64,000 nucleotides of DNA, taken from positions 106,076 to 170,075 of the forward strand of contig JAPYUX010000004.1 of NCBI GenBank assembly GCA_029940375.1, given 5' to 3'. This document shows, one piece after another, positions 1-8,706 of the stretch. How positions within the stretch are numbered: the stretch's first letter is position 1; each line of letters opens with the position of its first letter. The DNA is from Dehalococcoidia bacterium (GTDB lineage Bacteria; Chloroflexota; Dehalococcoidia; Lucifugimonadales; Lucifugimonadaceae). Below the pieces are notes generated by a model, which was not told the DNA's origin, ran no database searches, and was given only the letters and a program-made list of their open reading frames with translations. The translations under genes were made by a program, and so were the position numbers.

Positions 1-3000
1 CATTTTTCTTTTTCATATATTTATGGGATTTATTTAAAAGATCATACCGCTGTGAATGCATCTAATTGGCTAAAGGCAAACGCTACAAGTAATGAAATTA
101 TTATCCAGGAGCATTGGGAGGAATCATTACCTAATTTAGATCATATAAAAATTTCCAATAAACGTTTAGAATTGTACAATCCGGATACTTTAAGTAAATT
201 TGATCAAATATTAAATGATCTCAATGAAGCTGATTATTATGTAATTTTTTCAAATAGACTTTATGGAACCATTCCACGACTTCAAGAAAGATATCCTATT
301 TCTACTGTATTTTATGAAAAATTATTTGACGAATCTTTAGGGTACAAAATTATACATTATGAAAAAAAATCTATGAATTTATTTAATATTAATTATGAAG
401 AAGATTTTTTTTCGCGAATAAAAATCAAGCAACCTGAACTTATTGATAATTACGAGGAAAAATTTTTTATCAATTTAAATTTTGGATGGGCTGATGAAAG
501 TTTTTCTGTTTATGATCACCCTCAAATAATAATATTTAAAAATGAAAAGAAATATTCAAAAGAAAAATTATCTGAAATTATAAATTTAGATGATTTAGCA
601 AATGATTTGATTACAAATGATTACATACCTCTTTCTAATTATAAAAAGTATGAAAAATCATTAAAAAACAAAAATTCAAATCTATATACTGATCATTTTT
701 TTATGAAAGAAAAGTCACTCCATCAACAAATATTACTTTGGTTTTTTGTAATAAATTTATTAGGGTATTTGACTTTTCCTATCTTGTATAGGATTTTTAG
801 AAATTTACCAGATTTAGGTTATTCATTATCTAAATTTATGGGACTTTTTATATTCAGTTGGATTGTTTGGATATTGATTTCTAATTCATCAATTGATTTT
901 TCCTTTGAAATACTTATAATTGTTTTGGCTATTTTCTTTTTTATTTCATTATGTTTTTTCTATTTTTCACGAAGTAGTATTTTGTTCCATTTGCGAAAAA
1001 ATTACCAAAAGATTTTACTAATCGAATTTATATTTTATTTGATGTTCTTTCTAGCATTATATGTACGATATCTAAATCCTGATTTATGGCATCCATTTCG
1101 TGGAGGAGAAAAGCCAATGGACTTGGCATACTTAAATGCATTGATAAGATCTATGGATTTACCTCCTTTTGACCCTTGGTTCAGTGGATTTACATTAAAC
1201 TATTATTATTTTGGTCAATATATGGTCTCAGTTTTAATAAAACTTTCAGGTGTCCCCACTAATATTGCTTATAATTTAGCTATTCCAACATTTTTTTCTT
1301 ATACTTCAATTTTAATTTTTGGTCTGATTTCTAATATTACATTTCTTGTATATAAACTGAGGGATCTTAATTTCAATTGGTTTAAATATCCATTATTATT
1401 TGGAATTTTTGGAATTTTTATTACAATTATATTTGGTAATTTTGATGGTTTTTTGCAATTAATCAATTTGATACTTGGTCGACAAAACACTTTTGATTAC
1501 TGGGGGAGCACTAGAATTGTATCTATGGTTTCTAGTGGTTTAGAAATTACAGAATTCCCTTTCTTCACATTTCTTTTTGCTGACTTACATGCTCATCTAT
1601 TAAGTTTACCTATATTATTAAGTATTTTGTTTTTTGCTTTTGTTTTCTATTATGAATATTTTGATAAAAGCTCTAAAGTAAAAAATATAATTTTATTGAC
1701 TTTATTAGGATTATTAGTTGGAGGAATAAGAGCCACTAACACCTGGGATTATCCGGTTTCTTTAGTAATAGTTTTTAGTTCTATTTTTTTTGCGATCTTT
1801 TTTGCCTACAAGGATTTACGTAATAAAATAACACCATTTATCATGTACTGTTTAGTTTTTTTTATTTCATCAAAATTATTCTTTTATAACTTTGAAAACA
1901 ATCAAATTATGCCTAATATAAATTTCGAAATTTCTAAATGGAGAACTCCTTTTTATTTGTTTTTAGAAATCTACTTTTTCCCGATATTGGTAATTTTGAT
2001 TTATTCATGTCTTTACATATACAAACTTTTTTATAAATTGAATTTTTTATATGGATTTAATTATAAAAAAATTACGTATACATCATTAATTTTCTCTTCT
2101 TTATTGTTGGTAGCTTATTTTGGATTTTTTTATGATTTTTTGTTTAATACTTTATTATTTTTATTTCTGCTGATTTCAATAACTTGTTTCATTTCAATAG
2201 CAAAATATTATTTATTTGAAGCGTATTTTAAAATCTTTTTGTGGTTGACTATTTTGATTGTTTTGGGTTTAGGAATTCCATTATTAACCGAATTGGTGGT
2301 TCTTGGAGGTGACATTAATCGAATGAATACGATCTTTAAATTTTATTTTGAATCATGGATTATTTTGAATATTGCAATATCAATAATTATTCCAATCATA
2401 TTTATAGAGCACTTACCATCTTATAAATCTAAGATTGCTTTTATCTCAGTTTTATCTTCTATTTCACTCATAGCATTGATTTATCCAATATTGGCAATTG
2501 GAGTTCGAGTATCTGATAGATTTTCAAATAATACACATGGGTTAGATGGGATGCAATTTATGAAAAAAAATGTCTATTATATCAACGACAAACCTATAGA
2601 TTTAAATGAAAGCTATATGGCTATCAATTGGTTAAATCAAAATATTTCGGGGAATCCAAATATTGTTGAAGCTTCGGGTAATTTGTATAGTTGGACATCT
2701 AGAATTTCAATTTATACAGGACTACCTACAGTATTAGGTTGGGATTGGCATCAAAAACAGCAAAGATCATTAGAGGTAAATTCTATTGGCAATAGAAAAA
2801 ATGATATAGATACCTTCTACAATACTTTATCTGATGAATATATGATAGATTTTCTTGATTATTATGGGATCGAATTAATTATTTTAGGCCCTTTGGAAAA
2901 AACTCTTTACGAGAATAAAGGCCTTATGAAATTCAATAATTTAAATAATAAATTTGTTGACATTTATAATGAAGATAATTTTAGAATAATAAGATACCTC

Positions 3001-3018
3001 GGAGTAGGTGATGAGTAA
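1..3018 (+). CDS. YYY-family (DUF2298) polytopic membrane protein, 5' end cut by window
   Basis: This is a large integral membrane protein of the Chlorarchaeal YYY family (DUF2298). The family resembles glycosyltransferase-like membrane proteins and its function is unproven. The name-giving motif NYYYFGQY is encoded near 1198-1221, after a PFDPWFSG stretch; more than ten hydrophobic segments surround it. The C-terminal soluble part carries a GLPTVLGWDWHQ stretch. The first ATG-like codon is the GTG at 52, but the frame is open back to base 1 and reads sensible protein (DHTAVNASNWLKAN), so the true start lies upstream of the window. It overlaps the next gene by 8 nt, suggesting co-transcription. 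The family call is from the motif and topology; biochemical role unknown. Confidence 0.85.
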   Translation, partial: HFSFSYIYGIYLKDHTAVNASNWLKANATSNEIIIQEHWEESLPNLDHIKISNKRLELYNPDTLSKFDQILNDLNEADYYVIFSNRLYGTIPRLQERYPISTVFYEKLFDESLGYKIIHYEKKSMNLFNINYEEDFFSRIKIKQPELIDNYEEKFFINLNFGWADESFSVYDHPQIIIFKNEKKYSKEKLSEIINLDDLANDLITNDYIPLSNYKKYEKSLKNKNSNLYTDHFFMKEKSLHQQILLWFFVINLLGYLTFPILYRIFRNLPDLGYSLSKFMGLFIFSWIVWILISNSSIDFSFEILIIVLAIFFFISLCFFYFSRSSILFHLRKNYQKILLIEFIFYLMFFLALYVRYLNPDLWHPFRGGEKPMDLAYLNALIRSMDLPPFDPWFSGFTLNYYYFGQYMVSVLIKLSGVPTNIAYNLAIPTFFSYTSILIFGLISNITFLVYKLRDLNFNWFKYPLLFGIFGIFITIIFGNFDGFLQLINLILGRQNTFDYWGSTRIVSMVSSGLEITEFPFFTFLFADLHAHLLSLPILLSILFFAFVFYYEYFDKSSKVKNIILLTLLGLLVGGIRATNTWDYPVSLVIVFSSIFFAIFFAYKDLRNKITPFIMYCLVFFISSKLFFYNFENNQIMPNINFEISKWRTPFYLFLEIYFFPILVILIYSCLYIYKLFYKLNFLYGFNYKKITYTSLIFSSLLLVAYFGFFYDFLFNTLLFLFLLISITCFISIAKYYLFEAYFKIFLWLTILIVLGLGIPLLTELVVLGGDINRMNTIFKFYFESWIILNIAISIIIPIIFIEHLPSYKSKIAFISVLSSISLIALIYPILAIGVRVSDRFSNNTHGLDGMQFMKKNVYYINDKPIDLNESYMAINWLNQNISGNPNIVEASGNLYSWTSRISIYTGLPTVLGWDWHQKQQRSLEVNSIGNRKNDIDTFYNTLSDEYMIDFLDYYGIELIILGPLEKTLYENKGLMKFNNLNNKFVDIYNEDNFRIIRYLGVGDE

Positions 3019-3712
3019 TTATAAATATATTTTTTTTGATATTTATGGGACTTTAGCAGGTTTTTACCCAGAGAGAGAAAAAATTCAACAAAAAATTCTT
3101 TCAAAAAATCAAATTTATTTAACTGAAGATCAAATTAGCATGGGATATAAATTTGCTGATGAATTTATGACCTTTCAAAAAAAAACCAATCCATTAAGAA
3201 ATTTGAGTTCTATTGATAAGAAAAATTTTTTTTCCAAGTATGAACAAAAGATTTTAGAAGCCAATGGTATTTTTGTAAAGGATGAAAAGTCTTGGAAAAT
3301 ATGGGAGCAAATTTCTAAAGAGCCATACGATCTAAAAATATTTGATGATGTATCAGAAAACTTAAAGTGGTTAGCTAGTAAAGGAATAAATTCAGCAGGA
3401 ATTACAAACATGGATATTACTGGAGAAAAGTTATTAAATAATCTAAGCTTGGGAGGATTACTAAAATTTATAGTTACTTCTTTAGATACACATTCTGAAA
3501 AACCAGACTCTAAGATATTTTTATTTTCAATGGAAAAAGCGAACGTGAAAGCTGATGAAAGTATCTTTATTGGAGATCAAATTGAATCTGATATTATGGG
3601 AGCAAAAAATGCAGGAATGTTTCCCATATTGATAGATAGATATGGTTATTATGAAGATTTTTCAGATGCTCTTAAAATAAAAAACTTAGACGACCTTAAG
3701 AAAATATTTTAA
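3011..3712 (+). CDS. HAD-superfamily hydrolase (subfamily IA)
   Basis: Predicted phosphatase or dehalogenase of the haloacid dehalogenase superfamily. Motif I is FFDIYGTLAG, with nucleophile Asp10 and Tyr at the position that is Asp in typical phosphatases; D-x-Y-G-T-L is also the form used by L-2-haloacid dehalogenases. Motif II is ITNMD, the motif III lysine lies in SEKPDSKIF, and motif IV is FIGDQIESDIMGAKNAG, an acidic form typical of phosphatases. The substrate is therefore not decided. I use ATG 3011 rather than GTG 3008 because GGAG at 3001-3004 is correctly spaced for it. The start overlaps the end of the YYY gene. Confidence 0.85.
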   Translation: MSNYKYIFFDIYGTLAGFYPEREKIQQKILSKNQIYLTEDQISMGYKFADEFMTFQKKTNPLRNLSSIDKKNFFSKYEQKILEANGIFVKDEKSWKIWEQISKEPYDLKIFDDVSENLKWLASKGINSAGITNMDITGEKLLNNLSLGGLLKFIVTSLDTHSEKPDSKIFLFSMEKANVKADESIFIGDQIESDIMGAKNAGMFPILIDRYGYYEDFSDALKIKNLDDLKKIF

Positions 3713-3723
3713 AATCGTCTAAG
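3685..3723. terminator. Inverted repeat between convergent genes, possible bidirectional terminator
   Basis: CTTAGACGA at 3685-3693 and TCGTCTAAG at 3715-3723 form a perfect 9-bp inverted repeat around a 21-nt loop that contains its own palindrome AAAATATTTT. It spans the stop of the HAD gene and lies just before the end of glnA, which converges on it. No clean U-run follows on either strand, so terminator function is an inference from position. Confidence 0.45.
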
Positions 3724-3736
3724 CGTAAATTAATAT

Positions 3737-5170
3737 CTAAGCATCGAAAGACAAAAAGAACTCGTATGGATGAGGTCGTAATCTAATTGGGTCAACTTCA
3801 TTTTCTCTTTTGAAATCTATCCAGGCTCTAATTATGTCTTCTGTGAAAACTCCTCCCTTTAGAAGAAAGTCATGATCTTCTTCAAGTGCATCTAATGCTT
3901 CTTCTAAACTAGAAGGGACCTGAGGTAGTTTTTTCTGCTCTTCTATAGGTAATTCAAATAAATCATGCTCCAAAGGTTCTCCTGGATCGTAACCATTTTC
4001 TATTCCATCTAATCCTGCTAAAAGCATTGCTGAAAAAGTTAAATAAGGGTTACATGTAGGATCTGCCGATCTAAATTCAATTCTTTTTGCCTTTGGATTA
4101 TCAAAATACATAGGTACCCTACAAGCAGCAGATCTGTTTCTAGCTGATATAGCAAGAATAGTAGGTGCCTCATATCCTGGAGTTAATCTTTTGTAAGAGT
4201 TTGTAGTTGGTGCTGCTAATGCCATTAAAGCTTTTCCATGCTTAATTAATCCACCTGTGTAATTAAGTCCCATTTCGGACATACCTGCATATCCATTTCC
4301 TGCAAATAATGGGTTACCGTCCTTCCAAATAGATTGATGAGTATGCATTCCCGTACCGTTATCTTCAAAAATTGGTTTTGGCATAAATGTAGCAACTTTT
4401 CCATATCTTTTGGCTACATTTTTAACTACATATTTGTATACCATAACATTATCTGCAGTTTCCAACAAAGTATTATAGACAATATCTATTTCTCCTTGTC
4501 CAGCAGTAGCAACTTCATGGTGATGTTTTTCTACTTTAATTCCAAAAGTATCTTGCATAACCCTTATCATTTCATTTCTTATATCTTGCTGAGTATCTAC
4601 AGGAGGAACTGGAAAATATCCCCCTTTGTGTTTTGGACGATTGGCTAGGTTTGGGGTCTCTTGATCCATCATGTAAGGCTCTCCAGAATTCCAAATTCCC
4701 TCGTCAGAATCAATAAAGTGAAACCCATGATTTGGTCCATAATCAAAATTTGCAGAATCAAATATGAAAAACTCAACTTCAGGACCCCAATAAGAAGTAT
4801 CCCCAACTCCTGTCTTAATTAAATATTCTTGAGCTTTTTTTGCTACATATCTAGGATCTTTATTATACATTTCTCCACTGACGGGGTCTTTTATATCAGC
4901 TATTACAGTAATTTGACCATCATTAAAAGGATCTAATTTAATGGTAGAAGAATCAGGAATCAATAACATATCTGATTCATCAATTGATTGAAATCCACGT
5001 ATACTTGACCCATCAAAACCTGTTCCTGCAGTGAAAAGAGCATCATTTACTTCACTTATTGGAAGAGAAACGTGTTGCCATACTCCAGGAAGATCGATAA
5101 ATTTTATATCTAGTATGTCACATCCATTATCATTCATTAATTTTAATGCTTCTTTTGATTCATTAGCCAT
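3737..5170 (-). CDS. glnA: Glutamine synthetase, type I
   Basis: ATP-dependent ligation of ammonia to glutamate, the main ammonia assimilation step; cytoplasmic dodecamer. The 477-aa length fits GS type I. Visible signatures are the N-terminal beta-grasp with FTAGTGFDGSSIRGF, the metal-binding GPEVEFFIFD, HHHEVATAGQGEID, the ATP-site region around KPIFEDNGTGMHTHQS, and NRSAACRVPMYF. At the adenylylation loop, where enterobacterial GS has Tyr in NLYDLPPEE, this protein reads DLFELPIEE with Phe at about residue 405, so the usual AMP-accepting Tyr is missing. The start ATG 5170 has GGAG seven bases upstream (minus strand). Monocistronic. Confidence 0.97.
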   Translation of the reverse strand: MANESKEALKLMNDNGCDILDIKFIDLPGVWQHVSLPISEVNDALFTAGTGFDGSSIRGFQSIDESDMLLIPDSSTIKLDPFNDGQITVIADIKDPVSGEMYNKDPRYVAKKAQEYLIKTGVGDTSYWGPEVEFFIFDSANFDYGPNHGFHFIDSDEGIWNSGEPYMMDQETPNLANRPKHKGGYFPVPPVDTQQDIRNEMIRVMQDTFGIKVEKHHHEVATAGQGEIDIVYNTLLETADNVMVYKYVVKNVAKRYGKVATFMPKPIFEDNGTGMHTHQSIWKDGNPLFAGNGYAGMSEMGLNYTGGLIKHGKALMALAAPTTNSYKRLTPGYEAPTILAISARNRSAACRVPMYFDNPKAKRIEFRSADPTCNPYLTFSAMLLAGLDGIENGYDPGEPLEHDLFELPIEEQKKLPQVPSSLEEALDALEEDHDFLLKGGVFTEDIIRAWIDFKRENEVDPIRLRPHPYEFFLSFDA

Positions 5171-5256
5171 TAGATAACTCCATATATATATTTTGAATAT
5201 AAATAATTATAATATCTATTATGTGTTACAAATTTGTTAATAATCAATACTAGAAT

Positions 5257-5667
5257 ATGATTGATTCCAAAAAAATTATATATAAAGGAAAAAAAGCAGT
5301 TGATGAATGGATAACAAATCATCCTGCTCAAAGATTAGATTTATCCAATTTACGTTTTGATAAATATGATTTTAAAGGATGGAGATTATCTCGATCAATA
5401 TTTAATAACGCCTCATTTATAGATTGTAATTTTTCAGAAGCGGATATATCTGAGATTTCAGCATTGAATACTAATTTTTCTGGTTGTGATTTTAATAATG
5501 CTTCCCTTAATAGGTCAAACTTTTCTGGTTCAAATTGTACAGGTGCTGATTTTACTAATGCTTGGTTATATAGATGTAATTTTTCAGGTGCTGATTTATC
5601 AAATGCAAATTTTCATTTAGCCACAACACACAAAGTAAAATGGCCAAACGATATTATTTTGAAATAA
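5257..5667 (+). CDS. Pentapeptide-repeat protein
   Basis: A 136-aa protein built largely of pentapeptide repeats of the A(D/N)LxX type, for example NASFIDCNFSEADIS, NASLNRSNFSGSNCTGADFTN and GADLSNANF, spanning about residues 25-125. Such repeats fold into a right-handed quadrilateral beta-helix. The family includes DNA-mimic proteins such as gyrase inhibitors, but most members have no known role. There is no signal peptide or membrane segment, so it should be cytoplasmic. It diverges from glnA and ends 3 bp before trpF, which runs in the opposite direction. Function not inferable. Confidence 0.85.
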   Translation: MIDSKKIIYKGKKAVDEWITNHPAQRLDLSNLRFDKYDFKGWRLSRSIFNNASFIDCNFSEADISEISALNTNFSGCDFNNASLNRSNFSGSNCTGADFTNAWLYRCNFSGADLSNANFHLATTHKVKWPNDIILK

Positions 5668-5670
5668 TAT

Positions 5671-6318
5671 CTAAGAATTAGCAATTTTAATGAACTCTGT
5701 TATTTTTAGTGCATTTTTTTCGCCATTCGTTTCTACTCCACTCGATACATCTAATCCCCAAGGAGAGAAATTTTCCATTAAATCTCCAATGTTATTAGGA
5801 TTTAATCCGCCTGCAACAAAAATATCATCCATTTCTATAATACTTTTATATTTCTCCCAATTAAATTTTTCCCCCGTTCCACCTTTTGAATATTTTGAAT
5901 AGCAATCCAAAATTATATGTTTGGATACAGAAAAATACATTTCTACATCACTAAGTATTTCTGAAAAGTTATTTGTTTCTTTTATGTGGATCTGTTTTAT
6001 TACAGGCTTTGTAATTTTTTTTATATATTTGACATTCTCATTCCCACATAATTGAATAACATCAATGTCCAATAATTCTGAAAATTTATTTATATGATTA
6101 TAATTCTCATTTGCAAACAACCCAGCTAGCTTTATTTGAGATTTTTTTTTCAATTTATAATTTTTTATTTCTTTTACTAAGCTTTCACTTTTGCTTTCAT
6201 TTATGTATCTTTTTGATTCTTGAATAAAATTCAATCCCAAATAATCTGCATTGTTATCTATAACTACTTTTGCATTATTTATATCCTTTATCCCACAGAT
6301 TTTGATTTTAGTTTTCAT
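5671..6318 (-). CDS. trpF: Phosphoribosylanthranilate isomerase
   Basis: Third step of tryptophan synthesis: Amadori rearrangement of PRA to CdRP. The 215-aa TIM barrel shows the N-terminal KICGI with the catalytic Cys, DYLGLNF, VIQLCGNE, LDCYSKYSKGGTGEKFNW (phosphate and catalytic Asp region), VAGGLNPNNI and GLDVSSGVE. It is the last gene of the trp operon and overlaps trpC by 11 nt, implying translational coupling. The central loop is lysine-rich, as expected for an AT-rich genome. The assignment is secure from motifs and context. Confidence 0.96.
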   Translation of the reverse strand: MKTKIKICGIKDINNAKVVIDNNADYLGLNFIQESKRYINESKSESLVKEIKNYKLKKKSQIKLAGLFANENYNHINKFSELLDIDVIQLCGNENVKYIKKITKPVIKQIHIKETNNFSEILSDVEMYFSVSKHIILDCYSKYSKGGTGEKFNWEKYKSIIEMDDIFVAGGLNPNNIGDLMENFSPWGLDVSSGVETNGEKNALKITEFIKIANS

Positions 6319-7105
6319 TCTTATTTTCTTTTATATCTCTTATTATTCGACCAATATCATTAGATTTCATTATTGATTCTCCTACTAATAAGCCATTAGC
6401 ACCATTTGAAACCATTTTCAGTGCGTCATTATGATTTGAAATACCACTTTCTGCTATTTTAAAAATATCTTTTGGAATCAATTTAGATAATTTTATAAAA
6501 TTATCTAAAGAAGTCTTTAGGGTTGCTAGATTTCTATTATTAATTCCTATAATTTCTATATCTATTGAAAGAGCTTTTTGTATCTCACTTTCATCAAAAA
6601 TTTCTACAATAACACTTAGTCCTAACAACTTTGCCAATTTATATAATTGAATATATTTCTTTTCTTCAAGAATTCTAACTATTAGCAGTACACAATCAGC
6701 ACCTAATTTTTTTGCTTCATATAACTGATACTCATCAAAAATAAAATCTTTTTGAAGTACGGGTATTCTTTTGTTTTTTGAAACTTTTAATACATCTATT
6801 AGATCTTTATTACTCCCTCGAAAAAAATCTTCCTCTGTTAGTACTGAAATTGCATCTGCACCTGATTTTATGTAGATTTCAGCTTGTTTATTTGGAATAA
6901 GATTTGTGTCCATGATCCCAGCTGAAGGAGATTGTCTTTTCATTTCTGCAATTAATGTAACGTTGTTATTACCTAAAACTTCCTCTAGCTTAATAATTTT
7001 TTGATGAAATTGTACATCTTCTTTTAATTTGTTCAGTGGTATCAAAGTTTTTTTGATTTCTAAGCGATTTTTTTTCTTTAGAAGAATTTTATCTAAAATA
7101 GACAT
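6308..7105 (-). CDS. trpC: Indole-3-glycerol-phosphate synthase
   Basis: Fourth step of tryptophan synthesis: decarboxylative ring closure of CdRP to indole-3-glycerol phosphate. The 265-aa TIM barrel shows the conserved LIAEMKRQSPSAG with the catalytic Lys, DAISVLTEEDFFRGS, PVLQKDFIFDEYQLYEA, GINNRNLATL, IAESGIS and GLLVGESIM at the phosphate site. It sits 3 nt after trpD and overlaps trpF, so it belongs to a tight minus-strand operon. Confidence 0.97.
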   Translation of the reverse strand: MSILDKILLKKKNRLEIKKTLIPLNKLKEDVQFHQKIIKLEEVLGNNNVTLIAEMKRQSPSAGIMDTNLIPNKQAEIYIKSGADAISVLTEEDFFRGSNKDLIDVLKVSKNKRIPVLQKDFIFDEYQLYEAKKLGADCVLLIVRILEEKKYIQLYKLAKLLGLSVIVEIFDESEIQKALSIDIEIIGINNRNLATLKTSLDNFIKLSKLIPKDIFKIAESGISNHNDALKMVSNGANGLLVGESIMKSNDIGRIIRDIKENKNEN

Positions 7106-7108
7106 TAG

Positions 7109-8137
7109 TTATATTTTATTTGAAAAATTTATAAGTTCTTCAAGTTTCTTCATTGCATTTCCAGACAAAAGATTTTCTTTTGCTGTTTCATAACAAGAAT
7201 CTATATCACTGTTGGGCTTATATAAAGATATAGCTAATGCAGAATTTATGAGTATAGATTCTAAAACTGATTCCAAATCTAAGTTGATTTTTTTTACAGA
7301 ATTCAATCTAAAACATTCAAGAATTTTTTTTGCAGACTCTTTTGGAGATTTAACGATCAAATGTTTAGAAGAGTACTTATTTGGTATTCTTGGTTGTAAA
7401 ATTATTTCTTCAAAATTTTTTTCAGAATCATATATATATGTATCATTATCAATTTCTATTTCATCGGCTCCAGATTTTCCACTTAATGTTATTATTCTTT
7501 CAGTTTTAAGAATTTTAGCAGCCAAAGCTATTTTTTTTGCTATCAATTTATTTGGAGTGCCTATTATTTGTTTTGTTACAGATGCAGGGTTAGTCAATGG
7601 GCCTAAAAAATTAAATATTGTCCTTATTCCAATTTCTCTTCTCAAAGGAGCAGCATATTTCATGGAAGGATGGAAACTTTGTGCAAATATGAATACCAAA
7701 TTGATGTCTTCAAGACATTTACTTGCCTGATCAGGAGTTAAATTGATATTTACCCCTAACTCTTCTAAAACATCCGCCGATCCACTATTGCCTGTCATGG
7801 CCCTATTTCCATGTTTTGCAACGGGTATTCCAGTAGATGCAACAATTATAGAAGACGCAGTTGAGATGTTTAGCCATTTTAGTCCACTTCCTCCTGTTCC
7901 ACACATATCTATAGCATTTTCATTATTTGGAATTTTTAAAGAATATTTTCGCATTATACTTGCCATACCAGCAATTTCTTCTGCAGTTTCTCCTTTGATT
8001 GTCAAGGAAGTCATTAATGATCCAAACTGTGAAGGTAACATTTTGCCTGACATAATTTGTTCCATTGCGTGCTGAGATTCTTCAAAACTTAAATTTTTTC
8101 CAATGGTAGCTTTTTGAATTATGTCTAGAATATTCAT
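7109..8137 (-). CDS. trpD: Anthranilate phosphoribosyltransferase
   Basis: Second step of tryptophan synthesis: transfer of the phosphoribosyl group of PRPP to anthranilate. The 342-aa protein has the typical N-terminal helical domain and the PRPP/Mg site MCGTGGSGLKWLNISTAS, followed by GIPVAKHGNRAMTGNSGSADVLE, the FAQSFHPSMKYAAPLRREIGIRT stretch and NFLGPLTNPA. It lies 5 nt after trpG. It is a stand-alone TrpD, not fused to TrpG as in enterobacteria. Confidence 0.97.
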   Translation of the reverse strand: MNILDIIQKATIGKNLSFEESQHAMEQIMSGKMLPSQFGSLMTSLTIKGETAEEIAGMASIMRKYSLKIPNNENAIDMCGTGGSGLKWLNISTASSIIVASTGIPVAKHGNRAMTGNSGSADVLEELGVNINLTPDQASKCLEDINLVFIFAQSFHPSMKYAAPLRREIGIRTIFNFLGPLTNPASVTKQIIGTPNKLIAKKIALAAKILKTERIITLSGKSGADEIEIDNDTYIYDSEKNFEEIILQPRIPNKYSSKHLIVKSPKESAKKILECFRLNSVKKINLDLESVLESILINSALAISLYKPNSDIDSCYETAKENLLSGNAMKKLEELINFSNKI

Positions 8138-8142
8138 TTTGT

Positions 8143-8706
8143 CTATTTATTCACAAAATTTGCTAGTAGATCCATCCCGTATTCTGTTTCTATAGATTCT
8201 GGATGGAATTGTAACCCTTCTATATCAAATTTTTTATGTCTTATTGCCTGAATAATGCCTGATTCGCTTTTTGCAGAAATTTCAAAATCATCTGATAAAG
8301 ATTTTTCTTCTATTATTAACGAGTGATATCGAACTGCTTTAAACGGGTTAGGTATATTTTTAAAAATCCCTTCTTCATCATGTGTTATTAATGAGATTTT
8401 ACCATGCTTTATTTCTTTAGCTTGAATTATGTTTGCTCCATGTACAAAGCCTATACATTGATGTCCCAAACATACTCCTAATATAGGGGTAGTATTTCTA
8501 AAAGCTTTTATAACATCATTAGAAATACCAGCATTTTTGGGATTTGATGGTCCAGGAGAGATTACTATATGTGAAGGTTTTAATTCTTCAATTTTATCTA
8601 AACTTGTTTCATTATTCCTTAGAACCAACACATCCTTGTTCAATTCACAAATATATTGATATAGGTTATAGGTAAATGAGTCATAATTATCTAATAGTAA
8701 AATCAT
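8143..8706 (-). CDS. trpG: Anthranilate synthase, glutamine amidotransferase component
   Basis: Class I glutamine amidotransferase of 187 aa that supplies ammonia to TrpE. Motifs are LLDNYDSFTYNLYQY at the N-terminus, LGVCLGHQCIG with the nucleophile Cys at about residue 79, and GLQFHPESIET with the catalytic His and Glu. The ATG overlaps the trpE stop by one base (TAATG), a classic translational coupling for a stoichiometric complex. A dual role with a PabA-type partner is possible in many bacteria; here the context supports TrpG. Confidence 0.95.
   Translation of the reverse strand: MILLLDNYDSFTYNLYQYICELNKDVLVLRNNETSLDKIEELKPSHIVISPGPSNPKNAGISNDVIKAFRNTTPILGVCLGHQCIGFVHGANIIQAKEIKHGKISLITHDEEGIFKNIPNPFKAVRYHSLIIEEKSLSDDFEISAKSESGIIQAIRHKKFDIEGLQFHPESIETEYGMDLLANFVNK

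Noticed and set aside
3008..3010. GTG start for the HAD gene
   Set aside because: ATG three bases later is better spaced from GGAG at 3001-3004.
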